Assembly: GCA_039970095.1 (NCBI GenBank)
Contig: JBDVMP010000062.1
Coordinates: 33,151 to 97,150 of the forward strand
Source: JAMZMI01 sp039970095
Lineage (GTDB): Bacteria > Bacteroidota > Bacteroidia > Cytophagales > Cyclobacteriaceae
Reading direction: 5' to 3'
Length of the DNA stretch: 64,000 nucleotides
The notes beneath the pieces were generated by a model. That model did no database searches, was not told the origin of the DNA, and saw only the letters and a program-made list of their open reading frames with translations. The position numbers and the translations under genes were made by a program. Below are positions 51,204-60,380 of this stretch, one piece after another. How positions within the stretch are numbered: position 1 is the stretch's first letter; every line of letters begins with the position of its first letter.

Positions 51204-51801
51204 TATTTTGGTGCTGATGATTGTCGCGAGTCTCTGGGCTTGCGACAATCGTCAGCAAACCCAGGAAGAGGTTCAGATTCCAGATGTGGTGATTGATGCC
51301 GAATCGCCTGATATTTCTTACGACACTCTGGGTAACGTGCTCTATCAGAGAGTTGTATTTTCTGGTTTCAGGCAAGAGGTATATCCGGAAGGAGCGCCAC
51401 TTCTGGTTGAGCCATTTTATCTGGGTAAGCTGCATGGAGACCTTATTCGTTTTTACCCAAATGGAGATACCATGATGATCCGACCTTACGTCAAAGGTCA
51501 AAAGCATGGCGAGCATTTCGCCTGGTACCCTAACGGTCAGATGAAGTTTAGGTATTACTTCGAAAATGGACTGAGCGAAGGCAATCATAAGGTTTGGTTT
51601 GAGGATGGAGGACTGAGTATGAATATGAATTATAAGGATGGCAAGGAGTTTGGCCCTCAGCAGATGTACAGGTCAGATGGGAAGTTTAGGTCCAATTATG
51701 TGGTGAGGGAAAATGGCAGGAAATACGGACTGGTGGGGTTGAAGCGCTGTGCCAAGCTGGATGGTGAAACGGGGGATTTTGACCCTTATAGAGGAATGTA
51801 A
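51175..51801 (+). CDS. YwqK-type MORN-repeat lipoprotein
   Basis: A 208-residue protein with lipobox LWAC (C23). It contains at least four MORN/YwqK repeats of about 22-24 residues: GKLHGDLIRFYPNGD, KHGEHFAWYPNGQMK, LSEGNHKVWFEDGG and KEFGPQQMYRSDGK. YwqK is known as an antitoxin-like protein in Bacillus, but most Bacteroidota versions are surface lipoproteins. It starts inside the end of the YHYH gene, and its stop overlaps the SCO gene by one base. Confidence 0.87.
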   Translation: MAHRALKQSNILVLMIVASLWACDNRQQTQEEVQIPDVVIDAESPDISYDTLGNVLYQRVVFSGFRQEVYPEGAPLLVEPFYLGKLHGDLIRFYPNGDTMMIRPYVKGQKHGEHFAWYPNGQMKFRYYFENGLSEGNHKVWFEDGGLSMNMNYKDGKEFGPQQMYRSDGKFRSNYVVRENGRKYGLVGLKRCAKLDGETGDFDPYRGM

Positions 51802-52433
51802 TGAGAATAATAACATATATAGCCCTGGCCGTGCTGACTGTTGCGTGCAGTCATACCCCTAAAGGTCCCGTTGAGATCGAGTTGCCATTTTACACTTCGG
51901 CAGACCTGACGCCCCGATGGATAGACGCCCCGACAGATACCGTCCACACGATCGATCCTTTTTCATTTGTCAATCAGAATGGAGATACCATAACAGAGGA
52001 GGCGTATCAGGACAAGGTCTATGTGGCCAATTTCTTCTTCACTATTTGCCCGGGCGTTTGCCCGAAGATGAATGGCAACCTTCATCTTGTGCAGGACGAA
52101 TTTCTGGAATCGGGAGAGGTTCAGATTCTCTCACATTCTGTTATGCCTTGGGTAGATTCTGTAGCACAGCTTCATACCTATGCGTCTCGCAACGAAATCA
52201 ATTCAGAGATGTGGAATCTGGTTACCGGAGATAAGTCGGAGATTTACCAGCTGGCGCGCGAGTCTTACTTCGCGGATGAAGGGTTTGGGAAGCAGGTGAC
52301 AGCAGCTGAGGACTTCCTTCATACCGAAAAACTTATTTTGATAGATCAAAAAAGAAGAATCCGAGGAATCTACAACGGCACATTGCCGCTCGACGTGAAG
52401 CGCATGATCGAGGATATTCGTCAATTGTTATAG
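51801..52433 (+). CDS. SCO1/SenC family lipoprotein
   Basis: A 210-residue thioredoxin-fold copper chaperone. Lipobox TVAC (C16), the copper-binding pair in TICPGVCPKMN (CxxxC) and the third ligand in LHTEKLILID (His). SCO proteins deliver copper to the CuA site of cytochrome c oxidase. No oxidase gene is nearby, so here it may serve another copper protein or act with the YHYH and YwqK lipoproteins made from the same operon. Confidence 0.93.
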   Translation: MRIITYIALAVLTVACSHTPKGPVEIELPFYTSADLTPRWIDAPTDTVHTIDPFSFVNQNGDTITEEAYQDKVYVANFFFTICPGVCPKMNGNLHLVQDEFLESGEVQILSHSVMPWVDSVAQLHTYASRNEINSEMWNLVTGDKSEIYQLARESYFADEGFGKQVTAAEDFLHTEKLILIDQKRRIRGIYNGTLPLDVKRMIEDIRQLL

Positions 52434-52603
52434 AAATGCTTATTTCCCACAAGCTGGCATTGATGTGGTTAAATTTTGGAAAAAAACTCCCAGAGTAATC
52501 TAAGTTCATGCTTTCGTACTGAAAAGAGGTTCTTTTCTATGATTTAAGTCAAAAGTCGGGTTAATTTGATCTATCATTTACCAACAAGCTTAATTAAATA
52601 ACG

Positions 52604-52987
52604 ATGGCAAACATTAATGTATTGGTTACGGTGGATACCGCTAACATCACACCAACCAACCTCTCTACGACTGTGGTATTGACAGACGACAATGGGGATA
52701 GTGATGACACCCCAGGAAATAGCACAACCTTCGATATTCACGCAACGCCCGGACAAACTGTAGCGTTCACCATCGCACCGACAGGTACTAGTTTAGTTTC
52801 CTTCTCTCAAGAAGATGGCGTAGAAGTGTTTTCAGTTCTTCCTTCATTAGACAATGGTTTTGTAGGTACTGTTTCAGAGACAGTAACAGGAGAAGAGGAA
52901 TTTAACATTACCTTCAAGGTGGATGGGAACCCTGACAGTCCATTTACTCTGGATCCAGTTTTGAAAAACGATCAAGGTCCCGGGTGA
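52604..52987 (+). CDS. Acidic beta-rich cytosolic protein (unknown)
   Basis: A 127-residue protein beginning MANINVLVTVDTANI, with no signal peptide, very few basic residues and many Thr/Asp/Val, suggesting a beta-sandwich. The N-terminus loosely resembles AidA/PixA inclusion-body proteins, but I would not assign it. It ends one base before the TPR kinase ATG, so the two are co-transcribed. Confidence 0.75.
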   Translation: MANINVLVTVDTANITPTNLSTTVVLTDDNGDSDDTPGNSTTFDIHATPGQTVAFTIAPTGTSLVSFSQEDGVEVFSVLPSLDNGFVGTVSETVTGEEEFNITFKVDGNPDSPFTLDPVLKNDQGPG

Positions 52988-52988
52988 T

Positions 52989-54917
52989 ATGAGTTTACAA
53001 TTAAGAATAAGGGCTATCCATTTTGTGATAGCCTTTTTGCTTTGTTTCAGTCACTTATCTCACGCTCAAAACCAAAGACGTGCCGATAGCTTAAAATCTG
53101 TTCTGGATAATCAGGATTTGCCAGATTCTACTCAACTTCTCATTCTATATACAATCACGTATTCTTCATCTTCCCCAGATGACATCCTTCAGTATGCAAG
53201 CAGATTACTTGATCTGGCTCAGAAACAAAGTAATACTTATTATATAAGTCAGGCCAACCATCATTTGGGGCTTGCACACAGGTTCAAAGGTGACCTTAAG
53301 ACAGCTTTGGACTACCTATTTAAGTCTGCGAATGAAGCTCAAAAGAGCAGTACTTTAAGGTTCTTAAAATTACTAGGTCTTGTTTATGGTGAAATAGCCA
53401 ATTGCTACACCCTTAACAATGATGCTAAAAATGCTCTGCTCTACAATGTTAAAGCTATTCAGGTATTTAGAAAGTCGGGTAATAATAGGCAACTCGCTAT
53501 TAATTTGCTAAACACCGGCTATAACCTTTATTTAATTGACGACTTGGATTCTGCTATTTCTTTTTACAATGAGGCTGAACCCATTTTTGCCGAAATAGAT
53601 TTAGAGATTGGTAAAGCTTACACAGTTGGAAACAGAGCTTTGGTCTATTGGAAAAAAGGTGATTACACCAAAGCCGAACAAGGTCTTTTTGATGCAATAG
53701 ATATGCTTAAGCCTTTGGGAGATCAATATGGTATCGCCGATTACTATAACCAGCTGGGCAATATTTATCTAGAGCAAGGTCAAAGGAAAAAGGCTATTGA
53801 ATATACCGAAAAAGGCCTCAATATCGCTATTGAAATAGATCTCAAAGAGCAGATTCGGGATGCTTCAAAGATACTCTTTGAGCTGTACAAAGATGCAGGA
53901 GATCTGGAGAAGGCGGTTAATTACCAAACACAATATATAGCCTTTAAGGACAGTATTCAGGATCAAGAAACTACTCAGCGTATTGCCGATCTGCGCACAG
54001 AGTTTGAGGTTGGGCAAAAACAGGTAGAAGTAGATTTATTGTCCGTTCAAAAGCGAAATCAGCAACTAGTGTCATTAGGTTTATCAGGGATTTTGCTATT
54101 GTCAGGCATATTTCTGATTATCATATTTCGTAACTACCGAGAAAAAAATCGAATCAACAAACTGTTAGAAGCGCAGGCCAATGTACTCAATACTCAAAAG
54201 GCTGAGTTGGAGCAATTGAATACAACTAAGGATAAGTTCTTTTCTATCATATCGCATGATTTAAGAGGGCCAGTTAGTTCGTTTTTTGGTATTTCTGCTA
54301 TGATCAAAATGTATGTGGCGTCTGAGCAAACCGACGATCTGATCGAGCTGGCAGGTGATATAGATGAGTCAGTGGATCGCTTATCCAGCTTGCTTGATAA
54401 TTTACTCAACTGGGCGATGCAACAACAAGGGCAGATTCCTTTCAACCCCAGAGACCTTGATGTTTCTGATGTAGTTGCGAACATTAAAAATACACTGCAG
54501 AATATGGCCGATGGGAAACAAATCGAATTGATAACCAACGTTACTCCAGATGTAATGGTCTATGCGGATCGAAATACCACAGAGACCATTCTACGAAACC
54601 TGACTTCAAATGCATTGAAATTTACACCTGAGAATGGCAAGGTTGAACTGTCGGCTGTCCAACGTGGCAATGAAGTGTTGATCGCTGTGTCAGATACAGG
54701 AGTAGGTATTCCAAAGGACAAAATGGCAACATTGTTTACTCTCGAAGAAAAGAAAAGCACCTTTGGTACCAAAGGAGAAAAAGGCTTAGGAGTTGGTTTG
54801 CAGCTTGTAGCAGAGTTTACCAAACTTAACGGGGGGCATTTTGACGTTGTTAGTGAAGAAGGTGTTGGAACGACTTTCTCTTTTACTCTTCCGTTATATT
54901 TTGAGCCATCAGAGTAG
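52989..54917 (+). CDS. TPR-containing sensor histidine kinase
   Basis: A 642-residue kinase. A signal peptide (about 1-26), five to six TPR repeats in the periplasm (about 80-340), one membrane helix (about 357-378), a coiled coil, a HisKA domain with FFSIISHDLRGPVSS (His near 423) and a HATPase domain with LRNLTSNALKFTPENG and GLGVGLQLV. No receiver domain. It is coupled to the small beta-rich protein upstream. No response regulator is adjacent. Confidence 0.9.
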   Translation: MSLQLRIRAIHFVIAFLLCFSHLSHAQNQRRADSLKSVLDNQDLPDSTQLLILYTITYSSSSPDDILQYASRLLDLAQKQSNTYYISQANHHLGLAHRFKGDLKTALDYLFKSANEAQKSSTLRFLKLLGLVYGEIANCYTLNNDAKNALLYNVKAIQVFRKSGNNRQLAINLLNTGYNLYLIDDLDSAISFYNEAEPIFAEIDLEIGKAYTVGNRALVYWKKGDYTKAEQGLFDAIDMLKPLGDQYGIADYYNQLGNIYLEQGQRKKAIEYTEKGLNIAIEIDLKEQIRDASKILFELYKDAGDLEKAVNYQTQYIAFKDSIQDQETTQRIADLRTEFEVGQKQVEVDLLSVQKRNQQLVSLGLSGILLLSGIFLIIIFRNYREKNRINKLLEAQANVLNTQKAELEQLNTTKDKFFSIISHDLRGPVSSFFGISAMIKMYVASEQTDDLIELAGDIDESVDRLSSLLDNLLNWAMQQQGQIPFNPRDLDVSDVVANIKNTLQNMADGKQIELITNVTPDVMVYADRNTTETILRNLTSNALKFTPENGKVELSAVQRGNEVLIAVSDTGVGIPKDKMATLFTLEEKKSTFGTKGEKGLGVGLQLVAEFTKLNGGHFDVVSEEGVGTTFSFTLPLYFEPSE

Positions 54918-54927
54918 TAGCAAAATT

Positions 54928-55668
54928 TCACTTCCAATAAACCACCACAAAATACGACAGGCCAAAGCCAAGCAGTATGTAGAGCACCACTCCAATAATT
55001 GCCGATAGTGCATATCTCAGTATATGGAAAAAGGTGTGTTTGCGGTGAAAGGAATAAGCAACATAAAAGATATAGAGTATCAGGAAAAACAGTTGCACCT
55101 GGCCTGGAAAGCGAAATACGTAGTGAATGACCAGCATCATAAGCAATCCCACCAGCGTGTATATACCTGATATATAAAACCCAATGCTCAGGTATTCGGC
55201 CAGATTGTATTTTCTTGGAAACAGGATTTTCTGAACAAGCGCAATCGAAAATACCAATATCAGCATTACGTTGTTGATGTGTGTTACCATCCATTGGGCG
55301 GCCATCTGCGATTGCCTCACTCTTTCGGGGTAGTTTTCCATCCCTTCATATTGCTGTCCGGCCAGTGGGTCATAGTCGATGAGTTCTCTTATTAGAAGAT
55401 AAATGACTGTCATCAATACAAAGAAGGAAACAGGCTTGTAGTAGGCTTTCCTTTTTCCATCGAGAAATTCGCGGAGCATTTTGCCCGGGCTGACGATCAG
55501 CATCCAAATGGTATGCATGAGAGGGCCCTGCAGGGCGAAAGTAGAGCTCAGGAAATCGTCTATTGTCTCTACGAAAGTGATGCGATGCACTTTGGTGGAT
55601 TGGCCACAATTGGGGCAGAAGTGACCGTTAGCAGGATGGTTGCAGTTAAGGCAGGTTTTAGAATCCAT
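54928..55668 (-). CDS. DUF3667 membrane protein with N-terminal zinc ribbon
   Basis: A 246-residue protein. An N-terminal zinc ribbon, CLNCNHPANGHFCPNCGQ (four Cys), leads to an amphipathic region VHRITFVETIDDFLSS and about five membrane helices. This is the DUF3667 layout, common in Bacteroidota and of unknown function. It converges with the TPR kinase gene and diverges from the DsbA-like gene. Confidence 0.9.
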   Translation of the reverse strand: MDSKTCLNCNHPANGHFCPNCGQSTKVHRITFVETIDDFLSSTFALQGPLMHTIWMLIVSPGKMLREFLDGKRKAYYKPVSFFVLMTVIYLLIRELIDYDPLAGQQYEGMENYPERVRQSQMAAQWMVTHINNVMLILVFSIALVQKILFPRKYNLAEYLSIGFYISGIYTLVGLLMMLVIHYVFRFPGQVQLFFLILYIFYVAYSFHRKHTFFHILRYALSAIIGVVLYILLGFGLSYFVVVYWK

Positions 55669-55766
55669 GGTTTTGGGCTGATGTACTTTCTACCAATTTT
55701 AATCAATTAAATATTGAAAGTGTTGAATCAATGCTCTTGAATGCGTGTTTAGGGTCTTAAATTGCG

Positions 55767-56393
55767 ATGATGAAAGTAGAAATCTGGTCGGACGTGTTGT
55801 GTCCGTTTTGTTATATAGGTAAGCGCCGATTTGAGAAGGCAGTGGCTGAGTACGACGGGGAAGTTGAAGTAGAGTGGAAAAGCTTTATGCTCGACCCTTC
55901 ACTTAAAACCAACCCTAATCAAAGCGTGAATGAAATGCTGGCTGAGCGCAAAGGTTGGTCGCTGGAGTACGCCCGCGATGCAAGCAAACATGTCACAGAA
56001 ATGGCGAGCGGAGAAGGTCTTGATTACAATATGGACAATGCTGTTGTAGCCAATTCATTTGATGCACATAGGCTGTTGCATCTAGCCAAATCCAAAGGTC
56101 TGGGTGATCAGGCTAAGGAGGCATTGTTTCGCTCATATTTTACTGAGAGCAAAAATATTGCAGCTATTACTACCCTGGTTGCAATAGGTAGAGACATAGG
56201 CTTGGATGCGAATGAAGTAGAAACCATGCTTATGAGCAATGAATTTACTGTAGAAGTCAATGCCGATATCAAAGAGGCTCAGATGATCGGGGTTACGGGG
56301 GTGCCGTTTTTTGTAGTTGACAGAAAATATGGGGTTAGCGGAGCTCAGCATTCAGATACTTTCGTTGAGTTTTTGAAGAAGGCTGCAGAATAA
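55767..56393 (+). CDS. DsbA family oxidoreductase (FrnE-like)
   Basis: A 208-residue cytosolic thioredoxin-fold protein. The active site is DVLCPFCYIGKRRFE (CPFC), with an alpha-helical insertion and the cis-Pro loop GVTGVPFFVVD. This group (2-hydroxychromene isomerase/FrnE) lacks a signal peptide. Role is probably thiol-disulfide exchange in the cytosol or polyketide-type reactions; not predictable here. Confidence 0.93.
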   Translation: MMKVEIWSDVLCPFCYIGKRRFEKAVAEYDGEVEVEWKSFMLDPSLKTNPNQSVNEMLAERKGWSLEYARDASKHVTEMASGEGLDYNMDNAVVANSFDAHRLLHLAKSKGLGDQAKEALFRSYFTESKNIAAITTLVAIGRDIGLDANEVETMLMSNEFTVEVNADIKEAQMIGVTGVPFFVVDRKYGVSGAQHSDTFVEFLKKAAE

Positions 56394-56503
56394 AATCTTG
56401 TGGCCAATTAGCAGGATGGAGCGTGATGGTACTTTCTGGGTTCCTAAGGTAACTTTGATCAGTGATCACAATGAGTGATTACTGAAACAACACCCAAATA
56501 CCC

Positions 56504-58234
56504 ATGATTAAAGCCTCAAAATTCTTTCTCGGCTTATTTTACTTAGGACTGGCCCTGATTGCGGAAGCGCAATCCGAAACTCCTGCATTTTCCACAGCAG
56601 AAGGGTATGGGAAATGGGCCTCTGGAGGCAGAGGAGGTAAAGTAGTAGAAGTTACCAGTCTGGAGGATAAGGATAGACGTGGAAACGTGGTTGAAGGGGG
56701 ATTTCGCTGGGCTCTTCAGCAGCACACCGGAGAGCCTATTACCATCATTTTTAAAGTTTCTGGAGTAGTTGATTTGGGAGGAGGAGACCTTAGGTCTAAA
56801 AGAGACAATGTGACCATAGCAGGACAAACGGCTCCTGGTGATGGTATTTGCATCAAGGGGGGAAATGTAAACCTTGGGGGCAGTAATAATGTAATCATCC
56901 GTCATATTAGATTTCGTATTGGGTTGATGGACGATGGCTCATTTATAGAAGGCGGAGCATTGGGATATGAAAATGGCAGCAATTTTATAATTGACCATTG
57001 CACATTCGGATGGTCAGGTGAAGAAAATATGACGATCTATGACAATAACAATACTACTGTTCAATGGTGCATCGTTCATGAGGGGTTGTACAACGTAGGC
57101 CACCCAAAGGGAAATCGTGGTTATGGAGTTCAATGGGGAGGCCAGACTTCAACCTACCATCACAACCTACTCGCTCATAATTATAGCAGAACGCCGCGTG
57201 TAAATGGAGCACGGAGCAATGATATCCACGTGCTGATGGACTATGTGAACAATGTGAATTATAACTGGGGTAAAGCAAACTCCGCATATGGTGGCGATTT
57301 GGTCGAGGGCCAGTCACACCATTGCAACTGGGTCAATAATTATTACAAACCAGGCCCTGCCAGATCTGGATCCTCAACTTCTTACTTTGTACAGGCTTCA
57401 TTTAATCCGAATCAAACGATATCCAAGATTCCAAAGTGGTATCTGGATGGTAACCATATGGAAGGAACAGCCAATACAGATCGAAACACAGACAACTATG
57501 TAGGACTGGATGCGGATGCTTATACGGAAAAAGGAATAGATAAAAGCGAGTTGATATCTTCAGTTGCATTTGAGGTTCCCTATGAGCTAAATGTGGAGTC
57601 TGCCGAAGATGCTTTCACAAGCGTGGTGGAAATGGCCGGAGCTTGGCCTAGAGATACCTGTGACACTCGAATAGCACGGGAGGTAAGAACCGGAATTGCC
57701 GCTGGTACGGGAACAATTGGTAATGGTATGATTGATGATCCAGAAGTGGTAGGGGGCTTTCAGGTTTACGATACGTACAACATTGCAGCAGACTGGGATC
57801 ACGATGGTATGGCCGACTACTGGGAAGCTGTTAATGAACTGGACTCTACCAACGCTGAGGACAGAAATAACCTGACCTCCGATGGCTACACCGTGTTGGA
57901 GGTTTATATCAACTATCTGGCTGGAGAGGAGCACCCGGATTATACATTTCCAAAGCCGCAGTACATCGATGCTCAACCAGAAGAGCCAACGGAACCAGAG
58001 CTATCAAAAAAAAACATTGAAACAGGGTTTAATGTCTATGTCAGCGAATTCGACCAACTCATAATTGAGAGTATTGAGCCAATAGCCAATGTCGTGATCT
58101 ACGACCTTAATGGAAGGATCGTGCAGCAATCAACATCTAAAGAGTTAGACATTTCAAAGCTTCGAAATGGCCTCTACATTTCCAGAGTTGAAATGAAAAA
58201 TGGAGAATGTTATCCCGTTAAGTTTATGAAATAG
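56504..58234 (+). CDS. Pectate lyase-like polysaccharide lyase with T9SS sorting domain (first copy)
   Basis: A 576-residue secreted enzyme. Signal peptide (about 1-22), then a right-handed beta-helix of family PL1 type with EGYGKWASGGRGGKV, TIAGQTAPGDGI, FIIDHCTFGW and the SRTPRVNG arginine motif, followed by a Pro/Glu linker and a C-terminal T9SS domain (VVIYDLNGRIVQQS, GLYISRVEMKNGE). It would cleave pectin-like galacturonans by beta-elimination outside the cell. It is followed 59 bases later by a close paralogue. Confidence 0.93.
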   Translation: MIKASKFFLGLFYLGLALIAEAQSETPAFSTAEGYGKWASGGRGGKVVEVTSLEDKDRRGNVVEGGFRWALQQHTGEPITIIFKVSGVVDLGGGDLRSKRDNVTIAGQTAPGDGICIKGGNVNLGGSNNVIIRHIRFRIGLMDDGSFIEGGALGYENGSNFIIDHCTFGWSGEENMTIYDNNNTTVQWCIVHEGLYNVGHPKGNRGYGVQWGGQTSTYHHNLLAHNYSRTPRVNGARSNDIHVLMDYVNNVNYNWGKANSAYGGDLVEGQSHHCNWVNNYYKPGPARSGSSTSYFVQASFNPNQTISKIPKWYLDGNHMEGTANTDRNTDNYVGLDADAYTEKGIDKSELISSVAFEVPYELNVESAEDAFTSVVEMAGAWPRDTCDTRIAREVRTGIAAGTGTIGNGMIDDPEVVGGFQVYDTYNIAADWDHDGMADYWEAVNELDSTNAEDRNNLTSDGYTVLEVYINYLAGEEHPDYTFPKPQYIDAQPEEPTEPELSKKNIETGFNVYVSEFDQLIIESIEPIANVVIYDLNGRIVQQSTSKELDISKLRNGLYISRVEMKNGECYPVKFMK

Positions 58235-58293
58235 CATGGAGCTGTCTTTCCGATCAATTACTGAATCTATTAATCAAAATATCTACCTGAAAA

Positions 58294-60015
58294 ATGAAAA
58301 AGCAACTTAACCTCCCCATTCTACTTGCTCTGTGTTTTTTATCACTAGAAGCAATTTCTCAATCAGATGTTCCGGCGTTCCCTACAGCCGAAGGTTACGG
58401 CATGTGGGCCTCTGGGGGCAGAGGTGGTAAAGTAGTTGAGGTCACCAGTCTTGAGGATAGAGATAGGCGTGGAAATATTATTGAAGGAGGTTTTCGCTGG
58501 GCGCTTCAGCAGTACCCGGATGAGCCGATTACTGTTGTTTTTAAGGTTTCGGGTATAATTGACCTAAATGGCGCGGACTTAAGGTCGAAAAGAGACAATG
58601 TGACAATAGCCGGACAGACCGCTCCGGGAGATGGGATTTGTATCAAGGGAGGAAAAGTGAACCTTGGTGGGAGCAATAATTTAATATTAAGGCACCTCAG
58701 ATTTAGAGTGGGTTTGTTGGATGACGGTGGTTTTATAGAGGGAGGAGCTTTGGGGTATGAAAACGGGAGTAATTTCATCATAGATCATTGCACATTTGGC
58801 TGGTCAGGAGAAGAAAATATGACCATCTATGACAACAAGAATACGACGGTTCAATGGTGCCTGGTTCATGAGGGACTTTATGACGTGGGCCACCCAAAAG
58901 GAGTGCGAGGGTATGGGACACAGTGGGGAGGAGAGACATCCACTTATCATCACAATTTGTTGGCCAATAATGTCAGTAGGACACCAAGAATTAACGGCGC
59001 AAAAAACAATGATATCAACGTGCTCACTGACTTTGTAAACAATGTGAACTTTAACTGGGGAAAGAAAAATTCATGTTATGGAGGGGAAATTACCGGCAAT
59101 GGTAAAACACATAAGTGTAATTGGATCAACAACTATTACAAACCAGGTCCAGCTCGTGATGGTGATGAGTATTCGTTGTTTATAGATGTTTTGGGTACCA
59201 ATAATGGAGGCTCTTCAGAATGGTATCTCCAGGGAAATTTTATGGAGGGAACAGCCAACGAGGATAACAACACCGATAATTATTTAGGAATTGATTTTTC
59301 GGTATATACTGATGACGGAGTGGAGCAGTCCACGCTTATCAATGATACGGCATTTGAGGTTCCCTACGAGTTAAACGTGGAGTCTGCCGAAGAAGCATTC
59401 TCGAGTGTTTTGGATGGCGCGGGAGCCTTTCCCAGAGATACCACTGATTTACGCATTATTAAAGAGGTTAAATCTGGAGTAGTGGCCGGATCGGGGGCAT
59501 ATGGAGATCAAAAAGGAATGATAGATGACCCTGATGTGGTAGGGGGATATCAGATATACAAATCATACAACATCGCAGCGGACTTGGATCATGACGGCAT
59601 GGCCGATTATTGGGAAGCAGCCAATGCTCTGGACTCCACCAACGCTGAGGACAGGAACACGCTTACAGCAGACGGATACACTGTGTTAGAGGTGTATCTC
59701 AATTACCTTGCCGGTGAGATGCATTCAGATTACGCCTTCCCGGATCCAGTTTACTTAGATGCCGATCCGGTGGAGCCTGAGCTATCAAAAAAAAACACTA
59801 AAATAGAATTAAATGTCTTTGAGGATGGGTTAGGTCAACTCATAATTGAGAGTATGGAGCCAATAGCGAGTGTTGTGATCTATGACCTTAACGGAAGGAT
59901 CGTGCAACGGTCAGAATCGAAAGAGCTAGACATTTCAAAGCTTCGCAATGGGCTTTACGTTTCCAGAGTTGAAATGCAAAATGGAGAGATTCATAACGTT
60001 AAGTTCGTTAAATAG
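58294..60015 (+). CDS. Pectate lyase-like polysaccharide lyase with T9SS sorting domain (second copy)
   Basis: A 573-residue paralogue of the gene just upstream, with the same order: signal peptide (about 1-22), PL1-type beta-helix and T9SS C-terminal domain (VVIYDLNGRIVQRS, GLYVSRVEMQNGE). By eye the two proteins share well over half of their residues, with most changes in the substrate-facing loops (about 265-300). It lacks the TPRV Val of copy one (here SRTPRING). Probably a tandem duplication with some change in substrate preference. Confidence 0.93.
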   Translation: MKKQLNLPILLALCFLSLEAISQSDVPAFPTAEGYGMWASGGRGGKVVEVTSLEDRDRRGNIIEGGFRWALQQYPDEPITVVFKVSGIIDLNGADLRSKRDNVTIAGQTAPGDGICIKGGKVNLGGSNNLILRHLRFRVGLLDDGGFIEGGALGYENGSNFIIDHCTFGWSGEENMTIYDNKNTTVQWCLVHEGLYDVGHPKGVRGYGTQWGGETSTYHHNLLANNVSRTPRINGAKNNDINVLTDFVNNVNFNWGKKNSCYGGEITGNGKTHKCNWINNYYKPGPARDGDEYSLFIDVLGTNNGGSSEWYLQGNFMEGTANEDNNTDNYLGIDFSVYTDDGVEQSTLINDTAFEVPYELNVESAEEAFSSVLDGAGAFPRDTTDLRIIKEVKSGVVAGSGAYGDQKGMIDDPDVVGGYQIYKSYNIAADLDHDGMADYWEAANALDSTNAEDRNTLTADGYTVLEVYLNYLAGEMHSDYAFPDPVYLDADPVEPELSKKNTKIELNVFEDGLGQLIIESMEPIASVVIYDLNGRIVQRSESKELDISKLRNGLYVSRVEMQNGEIHNVKFVK

Positions 60016-60074
60016 GGTTACTCGGGCAGAGGAGTCGTTGGTCATGCCAAAAAAACAGACTTGTTTTGACTGAC

Positions 60075-60368
60075 GTTACATCTTTGAAGTAGGTAGGGGG
60101 CTTCCGAAGTGGGGGTATCCACTTAAAAGAACCAACGATGCACCTTTTGGGTGCAAGTTTGCTTCTCAGAGGTCCAACATCGCACCTTTTTACCCCGGCT
60201 TTGAACCTTTTTGGTGGAACGTCTCACCTTTTTACCTCAACGTCTCACCTTTTAGGTGCGAGCTTGAACCTTTTTGCTCCGAAGTTGAACCATTGAAGTG
60301 GGATGGGGTGCTTCTGAAGCGGGTAGGGGTACTTCTGTAGTGGGTAAACGCACTGGAAACGAGGTTTT
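60075..60368. repeat. Degenerate 21-base tandem repeat array
   Basis: About fourteen units of 21 bases, in strict register from 60075. The central units share TCTCACCTTTTTACC or TTGAACCTTTTTG; two units (60138 and 60243) share CACCTTTT-GGTGC-AG. Both flanks carry a second unit type with GAAGTGGG and CTTC(T/C) (for example 60096-60116, 60306-60326, 60327-60347). The period equals seven codons, and the central units are open in one frame. Confidence 0.75.
60138..60296 (+). CDS. Possible 52-residue heptapeptide-repeat microprotein
   Basis: An ATG in register with the 21-base repeat opens a frame of seven 7-residue units, including SHLFTPA, LNLFGGT, SHLFTST, SHLLGAS and LNLFAPK, ending NH and TGA. 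It would be hydrophobic with few charges. No ribosome-binding site or promoter is evident. It may simply be the consequence of a repeat whose period is a multiple of three. Confidence 0.3.
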   Translation: MHLLGASLLLRGPTSHLFTPALNLFGGTSHLFTSTSHLLGASLNLFAPKLNH

Positions 60369-60380
60369 TTGATTTTCGAT

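Noticed and set aside
51175..51801. Toxin-antitoxin pair based on the YwqK name
   Set aside because: The protein is a lipoprotein in a trio with YHYH and SCO; no toxin-like gene is adjacent.
54560..55294. Long minus-strand frame across the kinase 3' end and DUF3667 gene
   Set aside because: It is a shadow of two well-supported genes and has no domain features.
60075..60368. CRISPR array
   Set aside because: Repeats follow each other without unique spacers, are degenerate, and no cas genes are present.
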